Positions 34,401 through 40,821 of a stretch of DNA of 64,000 nt are shown here, one piece after another (the first letter of the stretch is position 1; each line of letters begins with the position of its first letter). The stretch comes from Bacteroidales bacterium (GTDB lineage Bacteria > Bacteroidota > Bacteroidia > Bacteroidales > P3). The stretch is from positions 62,001 to 126,000 of the forward strand of contig JAGBJI010000001.1 of the NCBI GenBank assembly GCA_017934545.1. The letters run 5' to 3'. Both the position numbers and the translations under genes were made by a program. Below the pieces are notes generated by a model. The model had not been told where the DNA came from and ran no database searches. It was given only the letters and a program-made list of their open reading frames with translations.

Positions 34401-36061
34401 TCGGAGAGATAGATGAGCAAATCATATTTGAATTGGGTATATCCGTATCTGTTGCCAATGTAAAGAATATTGCAAATACTATTGATTATTTGTTAGACGT
34501 AAACAACATAAACAATCAGGTGATATCTGGTGCATATATAACGTCTGATATTGAGTATGCAGACCCTAATCAGCAGTGGTTGTTAGGTTTTGCCGATAAC
34601 GACGCATCGTCCATGACCAACTGGATACGAAGCGGTAGTTCGTTACCTTCAGGCAGTGACGACGCAGGTACGGATACCAATGCAGACTACTACTTCGTAG
34701 ATTTGTCAACGACCAATAAATTGGCGGTAGACCCAAGCAGTGAGTTTGAAAAAGTGGTATATGCAACTTGGGCTCCGTACAGATTGACTTCCGTATTGGA
34801 ACAACATCCAGGATTTGCACCGAGATGGTTGCGTACAGACAGTGACCCGTTCTCTGCAGACCAATTGAATGCTTCAAAAATCCGTTCATTAGTTTACAAT
34901 GATTTGAATAATTTGGCATCTGTTGACATCGTCTTTACAAACGATACTACCAAGTGGACAAGATGTCCTGTTATAGAAATGGGTTCTGATGAAGAGTTGA
35001 CGGAAGGACATGTTAAGAAATTCATGTTGAGAAGCCATGCATCAGTATACAGAAACGGACAACCAGGCGATAACACCGTAAGTGCAACGGGAATGGGATG
35101 GTTCCCTGGTTATGCAGTTAACCTTGAAACAGGAGAAAGATTGAACATAATCTTCGGTGAAAATTCTGCTTACGGACAGTATAACGGACGTGACATGATG
35201 TGGAATCCTACTTCTTATATGTATGGAAACGGTTCTCACTACGGCGGAATGCACTATGTTTATATATTGGGAACATCGCAGGTAAGGATGAGAGAGGCAT
35301 ACCAATCGTGGATAAATGTAAATCCTCCTCGTTACGACCAAGGTCAGTGGGCTTACGATTTGTTGAAAAAACTTTCTTCTTCAACAAGTGTTAACGATAA
35401 CGAATTGATAGACGCTGGTGAACAATTGTTTGCTTCGGTTATGTGGGTCGGAATGCCTGCACCTATATCTTCATTGTTCCAGTCAGGCAATGTACATGTA
35501 CCTATTTCGGAAAAAACTCCTGAATTGATTCCTACGGATGCTACCGTTAAGATAAGAGTAAGGAAACCTTATTCAATTAATTGGTCGCCTTGCCGTGCAA
35601 GCGGAACGGTTTACGCAAACGATGCACCTCTTAATGACAACTATCCTATGTATCAATTCTCAATAGAGAACAGTATTGCTACTATAATCGGCGATAAAGA
35701 CGTTGCTAAATCGGCTTTGGATAATATTACGGTAGTTCCGAATCCATATTTTGCAAGTTCGTTGTATGAAGGTGACCAGATAGAAAATCTTGTTAAGATA
35801 ACAAATCTGCCTCCTGACAGTTACATAACGATTTATTCAGTAGACGGAACAGTGATACGTAAGTTGAGAGGACCTTCTGCATCATTGGTTTCAGGCGGAG
35901 GTACGGCTTTGACAAGCGTTGATTGGGATTTGAAGAATGAACGCGGATTGCAAATATCCGGAGGTGTGTACTTGGTACACGTAAAAGCTGACGGAGTAGG
36001 CGAAAAATTGGTTAAATGGTTCGGTGCTTTGCGTCCGATAGATTTGAACTCATTCCAGTAA
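31445..36061 (+). CDS. 1538-residue exported protein of a T9SS-associated family
   Basis: A signal peptide (residues about 1-25, ending MSAYALP) opens a large protein. An early block reads LNNVRARINQGGNMWYDGSA, then a calcium-loop-like APFCDVDNNGKYEPEKGDYP. The middle carries the family hallmark FSQWVDPDLGYARDDYVGCD followed by GLGYCYNG and NPPAVGIDFFQG. A late part (YAYNNFKPFSP) resembles fibronectin-like modules, and the end (DWDLKNERGLQISGGVYLVH) resembles FlgD-type Ig domains. No standard type-A CTD is present. The function is unknown; it is probably on the cell surface. It sits between a TonB receptor and a PorV-like barrel. Confidence 0.78.
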   Translation: MKHIGCKLSLLMLCLCFAGMSAYALPYNGKITKKVAVKADLERCRRAQGAAELSLNNVRARINQGGNMWYDGSAAHYYVPKDGNSTAMYCAALWIGGQDENLQLRVAAMKFGQSGNDFWPGPLTVDGNASVNRSICDEWDKIYRITKAEVQAFVNSFEKDAENKPIAGTYDPELLTDVIKNWPWQGTADNQSKFLAPFCDVDNNGKYEPEKGDYPYYDFSGKLCPATIKSNLPPGSAYTPTPTMESDTLNPNYGTGGKIGAYGGLLVDQVLKGDETLWWVFNDKGNAHTESGSENPIGLEIRAQAFAFTMNNEINNMTFYSYEIINRSTFTLTNTYFSQWVDPDLGYARDDYVGCDVERGLGYCYNGKATDGPGTGAYMDNPPAVGIDFFQGPYMDPDGLDNPKVDVDAFMDYYPGEIDKFKDSNGVINPILMTDAAQNYKKAWYPKVGADKDPNGACAINGVNFGNGIVDDERFGMRRFVYYNNDGSNNGEPDKASDYYNYLRGIWKDNTKMRFGGNGYNSGNGLRTDIAADFMFPGTSDIWGWGTSSGGNEEVGKSTEWSETTAGNNPSDRRFMQSAGPFTLKPGAVNYITVGIPFAQAASGGPLASVELLRKVDDKCQALFDNCFNILEGPDAPDVVVQELDREIILYLTNESGNNVNETYEATDESIPRFNDEQVMKDTVIDGVTWSTVDSVITTENDRKYRFEGYQIFQLANATVSVADIYDEAKARLVAQCDIENYDSTQGNKAIATLINYTSDESGSFTSQTMVQGENAGIRHTFRITEDKFATSNDKRIVNNKKYYYIAVAYAYNNFKPFSPLDATKVDGQLTQYLASRKKGDGSNIDPVVAIPHKTESEQNGTLIQSSYGMSPEIMRIEGSGNGGMVLNFNTETVESLMGKAGEAVPEENGVPKNFLKNPVYQTNYGPLNVKIVDPLKVKAGNYIIKILPGAGGSTNLNDCYWVLKNADETQKLYDDVDSVMSRRPIGEIDEQIIFELGISVSVANVKNIANTIDYLLDVNNINNQVISGAYITSDIEYADPNQQWLLGFADNDASSMTNWIRSGSSLPSGSDDAGTDTNADYYFVDLSTTNKLAVDPSSEFEKVVYATWAPYRLTSVLEQHPGFAPRWLRTDSDPFSADQLNASKIRSLVYNDLNNLASVDIVFTNDTTKWTRCPVIEMGSDEELTEGHVKKFMLRSHASVYRNGQPGDNTVSATGMGWFPGYAVNLETGERLNIIFGENSAYGQYNGRDMMWNPTSYMYGNGSHYGGMHYVYILGTSQVRMREAYQSWINVNPPRYDQGQWAYDLLKKLSSSTSVNDNELIDAGEQLFASVMWVGMPAPISSLFQSGNVHVPISEKTPELIPTDATVKIRVRKPYSINWSPCRASGTVYANDAPLNDNYPMYQFSIENSIATIIGDKDVAKSALDNITVVPNPYFASSLYEGDQIENLVKITNLPPDSYITIYSVDGTVIRKLRGPSASLVSGGGTALTSVDWDLKNERGLQISGGVYLVHVKADGVGEKLVKWFGALRPIDLNSFQ

Positions 36062-36107
36062 TAGTTAAAAACAAAGCGTTTATTCACATTAATAATTGAA
36101 AGTAGTT

Positions 36108-37196
36108 ATGAATAAGTTACATAAAATAGTTAGTTTAGTCATGTTGGCAGCAGTATTGTTGCCTAACATGACAGTTAAAGCAGGTAATGATGACAGACGC
36201 GGTACTGCGGGAGCGGGTGAACTTTTGATTAACCCGTGGGCAAGAAGTGCAGGATGGTCTGGTGTTAATACTGCATGCGGTACAGGTTTGGATGCTTTGT
36301 TTACCAATGTCGCAGGTTTGGGACATACGGCCGGAACGGAATTTTATCTGAATTATTCACATTGGTTAAATAATTCCGATATAGCTTTGATGACAGCTGG
36401 TTTAGCTCAAAACTTAGGTGATTACGGTGTATTGGGATTATCGGTTAATTCTATGAGTTTCGGTACAATTGAAAGAACAACGTATCTTTCGCCTGAGATA
36501 GGTAACAACGGTACATACAAACCTACGTTGATGAATATAGGCGTTTCTTATGCCAAAGCGTTTTCTTCATCTATATATGCGGGTGTTACTTTGAAAGTAG
36601 TGTCCGAAGGTATAGACAACGTTACGGCAACGGGTGTCGGTTTTGACGCAGGTATTCAATATGTGACGGGACAGGATTACGAGATAAAGTTCGGTATAGC
36701 ATTGAAGAACTGGGGTCCGTCAATGAGTTTCTCGGGCGACGGTTTGTCAACCATGGTTACCGTACAGGACCAAGACTTCAGACAAACGCTTGAACAGCGT
36801 TCGTTGTCATGGGAATTGCCTTCAAGTTTGAATATCGGTGCTTCGTACGACTTTTTGTTCGCCGAAAAGGAACACCGCTTGACCGTAGCAGGAAACTATG
36901 AGTCTATGGCATTTACGAAAGACCTTTACACAGTCGGCCTTGAGTACGGATTCAAAAATTATTTCATGGTACGTTGCGGTTATACATACCAAGACGGAGT
37001 GGCAAAGGATATTTACGATGCAACACAGAGCAAAACCAACTTTTCTAACGGGTTTACTGCCGGAGCAAGCGTGAATGCACCTTTGGTAAAAGCAAAAGGA
37101 AATAAGAAAGCCGTAGATTTGGCAGTTGACTACGCATACAGGTCAACGGCAATATTGAAAGGTATTCATTCAATAGGTATAAGATTAACTTTATAG
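36108..37196 (+). CDS. PorV/PorQ-family outer-membrane barrel protein
   Basis: 362 residues from the ATG at 36108; this start is chosen because it gives a good signal peptide (MNKLHKIVSLVMLAAVLLPN). The mature start GTAGAGELLINPWARSAGWS, followed by GLDALFTNVAGLG, is the PorV/PorQ hallmark (AGA-x-ELL-x-P-x-AR...NPAGLA-like), and the rest alternates as an outer-membrane barrel. PorV carries T9SS cargo from the translocon to surface attachment. This copy is probably a dedicated partner of the preceding 1538-residue protein, because gene order links them (inference). A terminator follows. Confidence 0.82.
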   Translation: MNKLHKIVSLVMLAAVLLPNMTVKAGNDDRRGTAGAGELLINPWARSAGWSGVNTACGTGLDALFTNVAGLGHTAGTEFYLNYSHWLNNSDIALMTAGLAQNLGDYGVLGLSVNSMSFGTIERTTYLSPEIGNNGTYKPTLMNIGVSYAKAFSSSIYAGVTLKVVSEGIDNVTATGVGFDAGIQYVTGQDYEIKFGIALKNWGPSMSFSGDGLSTMVTVQDQDFRQTLEQRSLSWELPSSLNIGASYDFLFAEKEHRLTVAGNYESMAFTKDLYTVGLEYGFKNYFMVRCGYTYQDGVAKDIYDATQSKTNFSNGFTAGASVNAPLVKAKGNKKAVDLAVDYAYRSTAILKGIHSIGIRLTL

Positions 37197-37234
37197 CAGT
37201 TATATATAACAACAAGTTAGATATAATTCTTCTG

Positions 37235-37277
37235 AATAAACGGAAGACTTTACTTAAAATAAAGTCTTCTGTTTATT
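37235..37277 (+). terminator. Terminator of the receptor-cargo-PorV operon
   Basis: An 18-bp stem with one mismatch (37235-37252 with 37260-37277) containing GGAAGACTTTA and TAAAGTCTTCT, 38 nt after the PorV-like stop. Confidence 0.75.
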
Positions 37278-37304
37278 TAAGTTCTAATACAAAAAAAGAT
37301 AATC

Positions 37305-37778
37305 ATGTCAGAAATAAAATATTATTCGGCTGAAGGCTTGAAAAAGTTGAAAGACGAGTTGCACCATATGATTGCCGTTGAGCGTCCTGCCGTTTCGGCT
37401 GCAATAGCAGAGGCAAGGGAAAAAGGCGATTTGAGCGAAAATGCGGAATACGACGCTGCAAAGGAAGCACAATCGCATTTGGAGGCAAAGATATTGCAGA
37501 TGCAGGAAATGGTTGCAAATGCACGTCTGTTGGACGAGAGCAAAATAGACACTTCAAAGGTGTTGCTTCTTTCCAAAGTGGAGTTTGAGAACATGGCTTT
37601 GAAGAAAAAAATGACTTATGAGATAGTCCCTGAAAGCGAAGCCGATTTAAAGCAAGGAAAAATATCCGTCACATCGCCTATTGCAGCGGGATTGTTGGGC
37701 AAACAAGTAGGAGATGTTGCGGAGGTTAAAGTTCCTGCGGGCGTAATGAAACTGAAAATAACCAAAATAACCCGATAA
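37305..37778 (+). CDS. greA: Transcription elongation factor GreA
   Basis: 157 residues, the usual length. The N-terminal coiled coil contains AIAEAREKGDLSENAEYDAAKEAQ with the acidic DLSENAEYD tip that reaches into the RNA polymerase active site. The C-terminal globular part has ISVTSPIAAGLLGKQVGDVAEVKVP. It rescues backtracked RNA polymerase by stimulating RNA cleavage. It is followed by the HIT gene after 4 nt. Confidence 0.96.
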   Translation: MSEIKYYSAEGLKKLKDELHHMIAVERPAVSAAIAEAREKGDLSENAEYDAAKEAQSHLEAKILQMQEMVANARLLDESKIDTSKVLLLSKVEFENMALKKKMTYEIVPESEADLKQGKISVTSPIAAGLLGKQVGDVAEVKVPAGVMKLKITKITR

Positions 37779-37782
37779 CATT

Positions 37783-38175
37783 ATGGCATCATTGTTTTCT
37801 AAAATCATTGCAGGTGAAATACCGTCATACAAAGTGGCGGAAGATGATAAATTTTATGCCTTTTTGGATATATCACCGTTGCAAAAAGGACACACCCTTG
37901 TGGTTCCTAAAAAAGAAGAGGACTATATATTTGACATAAGCGACGGGGATTTGAAAGACTATATATGCTTTGCCAAACGTGTAGCCCGTGCCGTAAAAGC
38001 GGCTTATCCTTGCGTCAAAGTGGGTATGGCTGTTATCGGATTGGAAGTGCGTCACGCCCATATACATTTGGTTCCTATGCAAAAAGAAGGCGATTTGAAT
38101 TTTGCAAACCCTAAACTTTCCTTTACCGAAAGTGAGTTCAAAGAAATCGCTTCCAACATAGCATCGCATTTTTAA
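37783..38175 (+). CDS. HIT-family hydrolase
   Basis: 130 residues, the usual size. SLFSKIIAGEIPSYKVAEDD is the standard start, and RHAHIHLVPM carries the HxHxH histidine triad. HIT proteins hydrolyse nucleoside phosphoramidates or dinucleotides in the cytoplasm; the exact substrate is unknown. It is probably co-transcribed with greA (4-nt gap) and followed by a hairpin terminator. Confidence 0.93.
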   Translation: MASLFSKIIAGEIPSYKVAEDDKFYAFLDISPLQKGHTLVVPKKEEDYIFDISDGDLKDYICFAKRVARAVKAAYPCVKVGMAVIGLEVRHAHIHLVPMQKEGDLNFANPKLSFTESEFKEIASNIASHF

Positions 38176-38215
38176 CTTATTGCAATCAATTTTATTGAAT
38201 GTTTAAAATGTAAAT

Positions 38216-38250
38216 ACCTGTGTCTTGTAACAAGGGCATAGGTTTTTGTT
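38216..38250 (+). terminator. Possible terminator of greA-HIT
   Basis: A hairpin from ACCTGTG to CATAGGT (38216-38243) with inner CTTG/CAAG pairing, followed by a T-run. Confidence 0.5.
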
Positions 38251-38281
38251 TTTTCAGTATGCCGCAAACCGTTTTGGTTTT

Positions 38282-38905
38282 ATGAAAAAAGAGTTTTTAT
38301 CCGAGCGTTCCTTTGTGTTTGACTGCATTTTATTTGCGGTTATATGCCTTGCTGCAATAGCCTTGCAGTCGTGCAGCAAACATAAACCCTCAATGCAGGA
38401 CTTGGTTAAGGAGAGAACGCAGCAAATATCCGAAGTTTCGCAGTTTAGTACTGTTGAATATACGGTAAAGAAAGTCATCAAGGCCGAAGACAATGCTTGG
38501 TACAAGATAGGAGAGCGGAAGATTTTGTTCACCTGTACGGCATATTTAAAGGCAGGAGTTGACTTGAACAATTTTTCAATACAAAACGTTGAAATCAACG
38601 AAAGTTCCAAATCCGCCGTTATCACCCTTCCCCATGCCGAACTGATGTCTGTCAACATTCCGCCCGACGAAATACACTTGGTTTATCAAAAGGTGGGATT
38701 GTTAAGGAGCAATTTTTCCGCAGCACAACGCAATGCCTTGATAAAACAAGGCGAACAGGATATAATCAACGATATTGATAACATCGGTATATTGCAACAA
38801 GCCGAGGATAATGCAACGCAGTGGATGAAGACATACTTCAAACAGTTGGGTTTTGATAATGTTACGGTTAAATTTTATATCAAAGATGAAAAAACAAAAC
38901 TATAA
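38282..38905 (+). CDS. DUF4230-family protein (first of a pair)
   Basis: 207 residues from the ATG at 38282, which gives an N-terminal membrane anchor (about residues 13-34: LFAVICLAAIALQSCS). The rest contains SQFSTVEYTVKKVIKAEDNA and YLKAGVDLNNFSIQNVEINE, a fold typical of DUF4230, a Bacteroidota family of unknown function with repeated beta structure. The Cys in LQSCSKH could be a lipidation site, but the box is weak. Its end overlaps the next gene by 20 nt, so both are translated together. Confidence 0.75.
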   Translation: MKKEFLSERSFVFDCILFAVICLAAIALQSCSKHKPSMQDLVKERTQQISEVSQFSTVEYTVKKVIKAEDNAWYKIGERKILFTCTAYLKAGVDLNNFSIQNVEINESSKSAVITLPHAELMSVNIPPDEIHLVYQKVGLLRSNFSAAQRNALIKQGEQDIINDIDNIGILQQAEDNATQWMKTYFKQLGFDNVTVKFYIKDEKTKL

Positions 38906-39470
38906 ACCGTTTTTCTTGTTGTTGCTTATAGTTGCGGCGGCATTGATATTTATCGTCGTTAAATGCAACCGCAGAAGCGGTGCAACTAAAGACAGGGGAC
39001 TAAAAATAGACGAAACGGAAAACGTTGTTACAGCCGTTAAAAATATTTCTGAATTGGTCACGGTAACCTACTACGAAGAGTTGGTTCTGCACTACTCCAA
39101 ACCGAGTACCAAGTTGATTGACAAAAGCAAGGACGAGATTGTTATCTTGGCAAAGGGCAAGGTAAGGGCAGGCTTTGACTTGTCGCCTTTGGCCACAGAG
39201 GATATATCCGTCAGCGGCGACACCGTGCAGATAAAACTTCCCAAAGCAAAGATAACGGATGTTATAATCAACCCGTCGGATTTTGAAGTATACCACGAAG
39301 ACGGCAAATGGTCGCAAGACCTTATATCTTCCATAGAAAACGAAGCCTGTGCCAAATTGAAAGCCAACGCACTGAAAACCGATATAATCACCAAAGCAGA
39401 CAAATCGGGCAAGGACAGAATACAACAAGTGTTAAAAGGTTTGGGATTTAATATGGTTATATTTATTTAA
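38886..39470 (+). CDS. DUF4230-family protein (second of a pair)
   Basis: 194 residues from the ATG at 38886. Membrane anchor about residues 8-25 (FFLLLLIVAAALIFIVV), then ISELVTVTYYEELVLHYSKP and AGFDLSPLATEDISVSGDTV in the same layout as its upstream neighbour, so it is a tandem duplicate that has diverged. Function unknown; the paired arrangement suggests that the two act together. The overlap with the preceding gene implies coupling. Confidence 0.75.
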   Translation: MKKQNYKPFFLLLLIVAAALIFIVVKCNRRSGATKDRGLKIDETENVVTAVKNISELVTVTYYEELVLHYSKPSTKLIDKSKDEIVILAKGKVRAGFDLSPLATEDISVSGDTVQIKLPKAKITDVIINPSDFEVYHEDGKWSQDLISSIENEACAKLKANALKTDIITKADKSGKDRIQQVLKGLGFNMVIFI

Positions 39471-39593
39471 ATTCTGACTCCGCCCTTTTTATACAGCAAT
39501 ATTTTTACACTTTTTTTAGCAATAAATAAGTGTTTTCTATTAAAGAATAGCGTTTATTGTTGGATAAAAAATCTATATTCAGAAAACGTTTCA

Positions 39594-39677
39594 AAAAAAC
39601 ATATGTATTTGCGAAAAAAAACATATGAATTTTAAACAAAAAACATATGTTTTTTTCTTCAAAAACATATGTTTTTT
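39594..39677. repeat. 22-nt-pitch palindromic array, core CATATG, copy 1 (4 units)
   Basis: CATATG occurs at 39600, 39622, 39644 and 39666, exactly 22 nt apart, each inside A-tract and T-tract flanks. Downstream lies TTCAGAAAAGAA (39687-39698), the word that also flanks the GGACGGTTC array. The location is between convergent genes (DUF4230 and the LuxR-type regulator). Confidence 0.85.
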
Positions 39678-39728
39678 TATTTTCTTTTCAGAAAAGAATT
39701 TTGTTAGGTAAGTTTGCGGGCTGACAGG

Positions 39729-40676
39729 TTATAATTTTATTTCTTTGATATCCACGAAATTGTTCATTATGGCGTAGATTGTCAAACCTGCGGGGGAATG
39801 TATGTTGAGTTTACGGGCAATATTGCGGCGGTGGGTTGTCACGGTGTTGACCGAGATAAACAATTTGTCCGCAATTTCTTTGTTTGTCAATCCCTTGACT
39901 ACGCCTGTTATAATCTCTTTTTCCCTTTCGGTCAACTCACCGTTGTTGTCCGTATTTTCATCTTCGGCATTTGAAGAAGCGGAGTTGCGTTCGTTTTGTT
40001 GTTCAAGTTTTTTTATCTCCGGTATAAGCAAAAGATTTTCTATCCTGTCGTGGATGTAAAGGTCGTATTCGCATATGAACAAGTGCTGAAGAATGTTGTA
40101 AATCATATTGTTGTCGCTTTCGGAAGTGTAGTATTTGATAATTATGTTCTTCAGTTCCGAAAGTTTTTGCTCTATAGGGGCGGTGTGTATGCGTGAAATC
40201 TCCGACGAAAGTTTTTTAATCTTCTTGCCTTTTTGCAATTCGTCCAACCGCATGAATATCTCCTTATCCTCAACGTTCATATGGTTTTCCAATTCTTTGT
40301 AATACTCATCAAAGAATTTTATAATCAAGAACGTTATATCGTTGTTCAACGACGAACCCAATGCGTCAATAAGATGGCGGCGTATGTGGGGAAGAAGGAA
40401 TTTGAGCAAGTAGATATGCGTGTTTTGAAGATATTTTTTAAGGGTTTGCAAATCTATTTTGGTGTCGTGCGGATAAGAATAATCGCCGCCCGAATGGGTG
40501 AAATTGACTATGACAAGAAATGTTGCCGTATCAATATGGTTTTCCCTGCACACTTGTTCAATGGTTTTGTCCCCTACACCCAAGGGTATGGAAAACCTGC
40601 TCACTACCTGCAACAACCGTTCGCTGTCGGCAAGTAATTCGTGCATTTTGTCTTCGGAATAGTATCTGTCTTTCAT
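39729..40676 (-). CDS. RIC/YtfE-type di-iron domain fused to LuxR helix-turn-helix regulator
   Basis: 315 residues. About residues 17-58 resemble ScdA_N, but the CCGG motif is lost. About residues 75-225 follow the hemerythrin-like RIC pattern. His87, His132, Glu136, His164, His209 and Glu213 are spaced like the six iron ligands of E. coli YtfE (His84, His129, Glu133, His160, His204, Glu208). The C-terminus is a LuxR HTH (LTEREKEIITGVVKGLTNKE, TVTTHRRNIARKL). This suggests an iron-, NO- or oxygen-responsive transcription factor. It is divergent from feoAB, a plausible target (inference). The DNA-binding end is complete. Confidence 0.85.
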   Translation of the reverse strand: MKDRYYSEDKMHELLADSERLLQVVSRFSIPLGVGDKTIEQVCRENHIDTATFLVIVNFTHSGGDYSYPHDTKIDLQTLKKYLQNTHIYLLKFLLPHIRRHLIDALGSSLNNDITFLIIKFFDEYYKELENHMNVEDKEIFMRLDELQKGKKIKKLSSEISRIHTAPIEQKLSELKNIIIKYYTSESDNNMIYNILQHLFICEYDLYIHDRIENLLLIPEIKKLEQQNERNSASSNAEDENTDNNGELTEREKEIITGVVKGLTNKEIADKLFISVNTVTTHRRNIARKLNIHSPAGLTIYAIMNNFVDIKEIKL

Positions 40677-40786
40677 GGTTTTAATTTATTTTTGATTATT
40701 TGATAAACGTTATTTTTCTTGTTTTAGTTTCCCTGAAGGGTGAAAAATACCCACAAAAGAGTATTGCAGGGGCGGTATTTATGGAT

Positions 40787-40794
40787 TAATTTTG
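40787..40794 (+). promoter_or_regulatory. -7 element of feoB
   Basis: TAATTTTG followed by CA, 27 nt before the feoB ATG, in the 145-nt gap shared with the divergent regulator. Confidence 0.5.
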
Positions 40795-40821
40795 CAAATT
40801 GTAAAAAAATAGGTATACAAA

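Noticed and set aside
36096-36107. Upstream TTG start for the PorV-like gene
   Set aside because: The ATG at 36108 gives a proper signal peptide; the extension adds only four residues.
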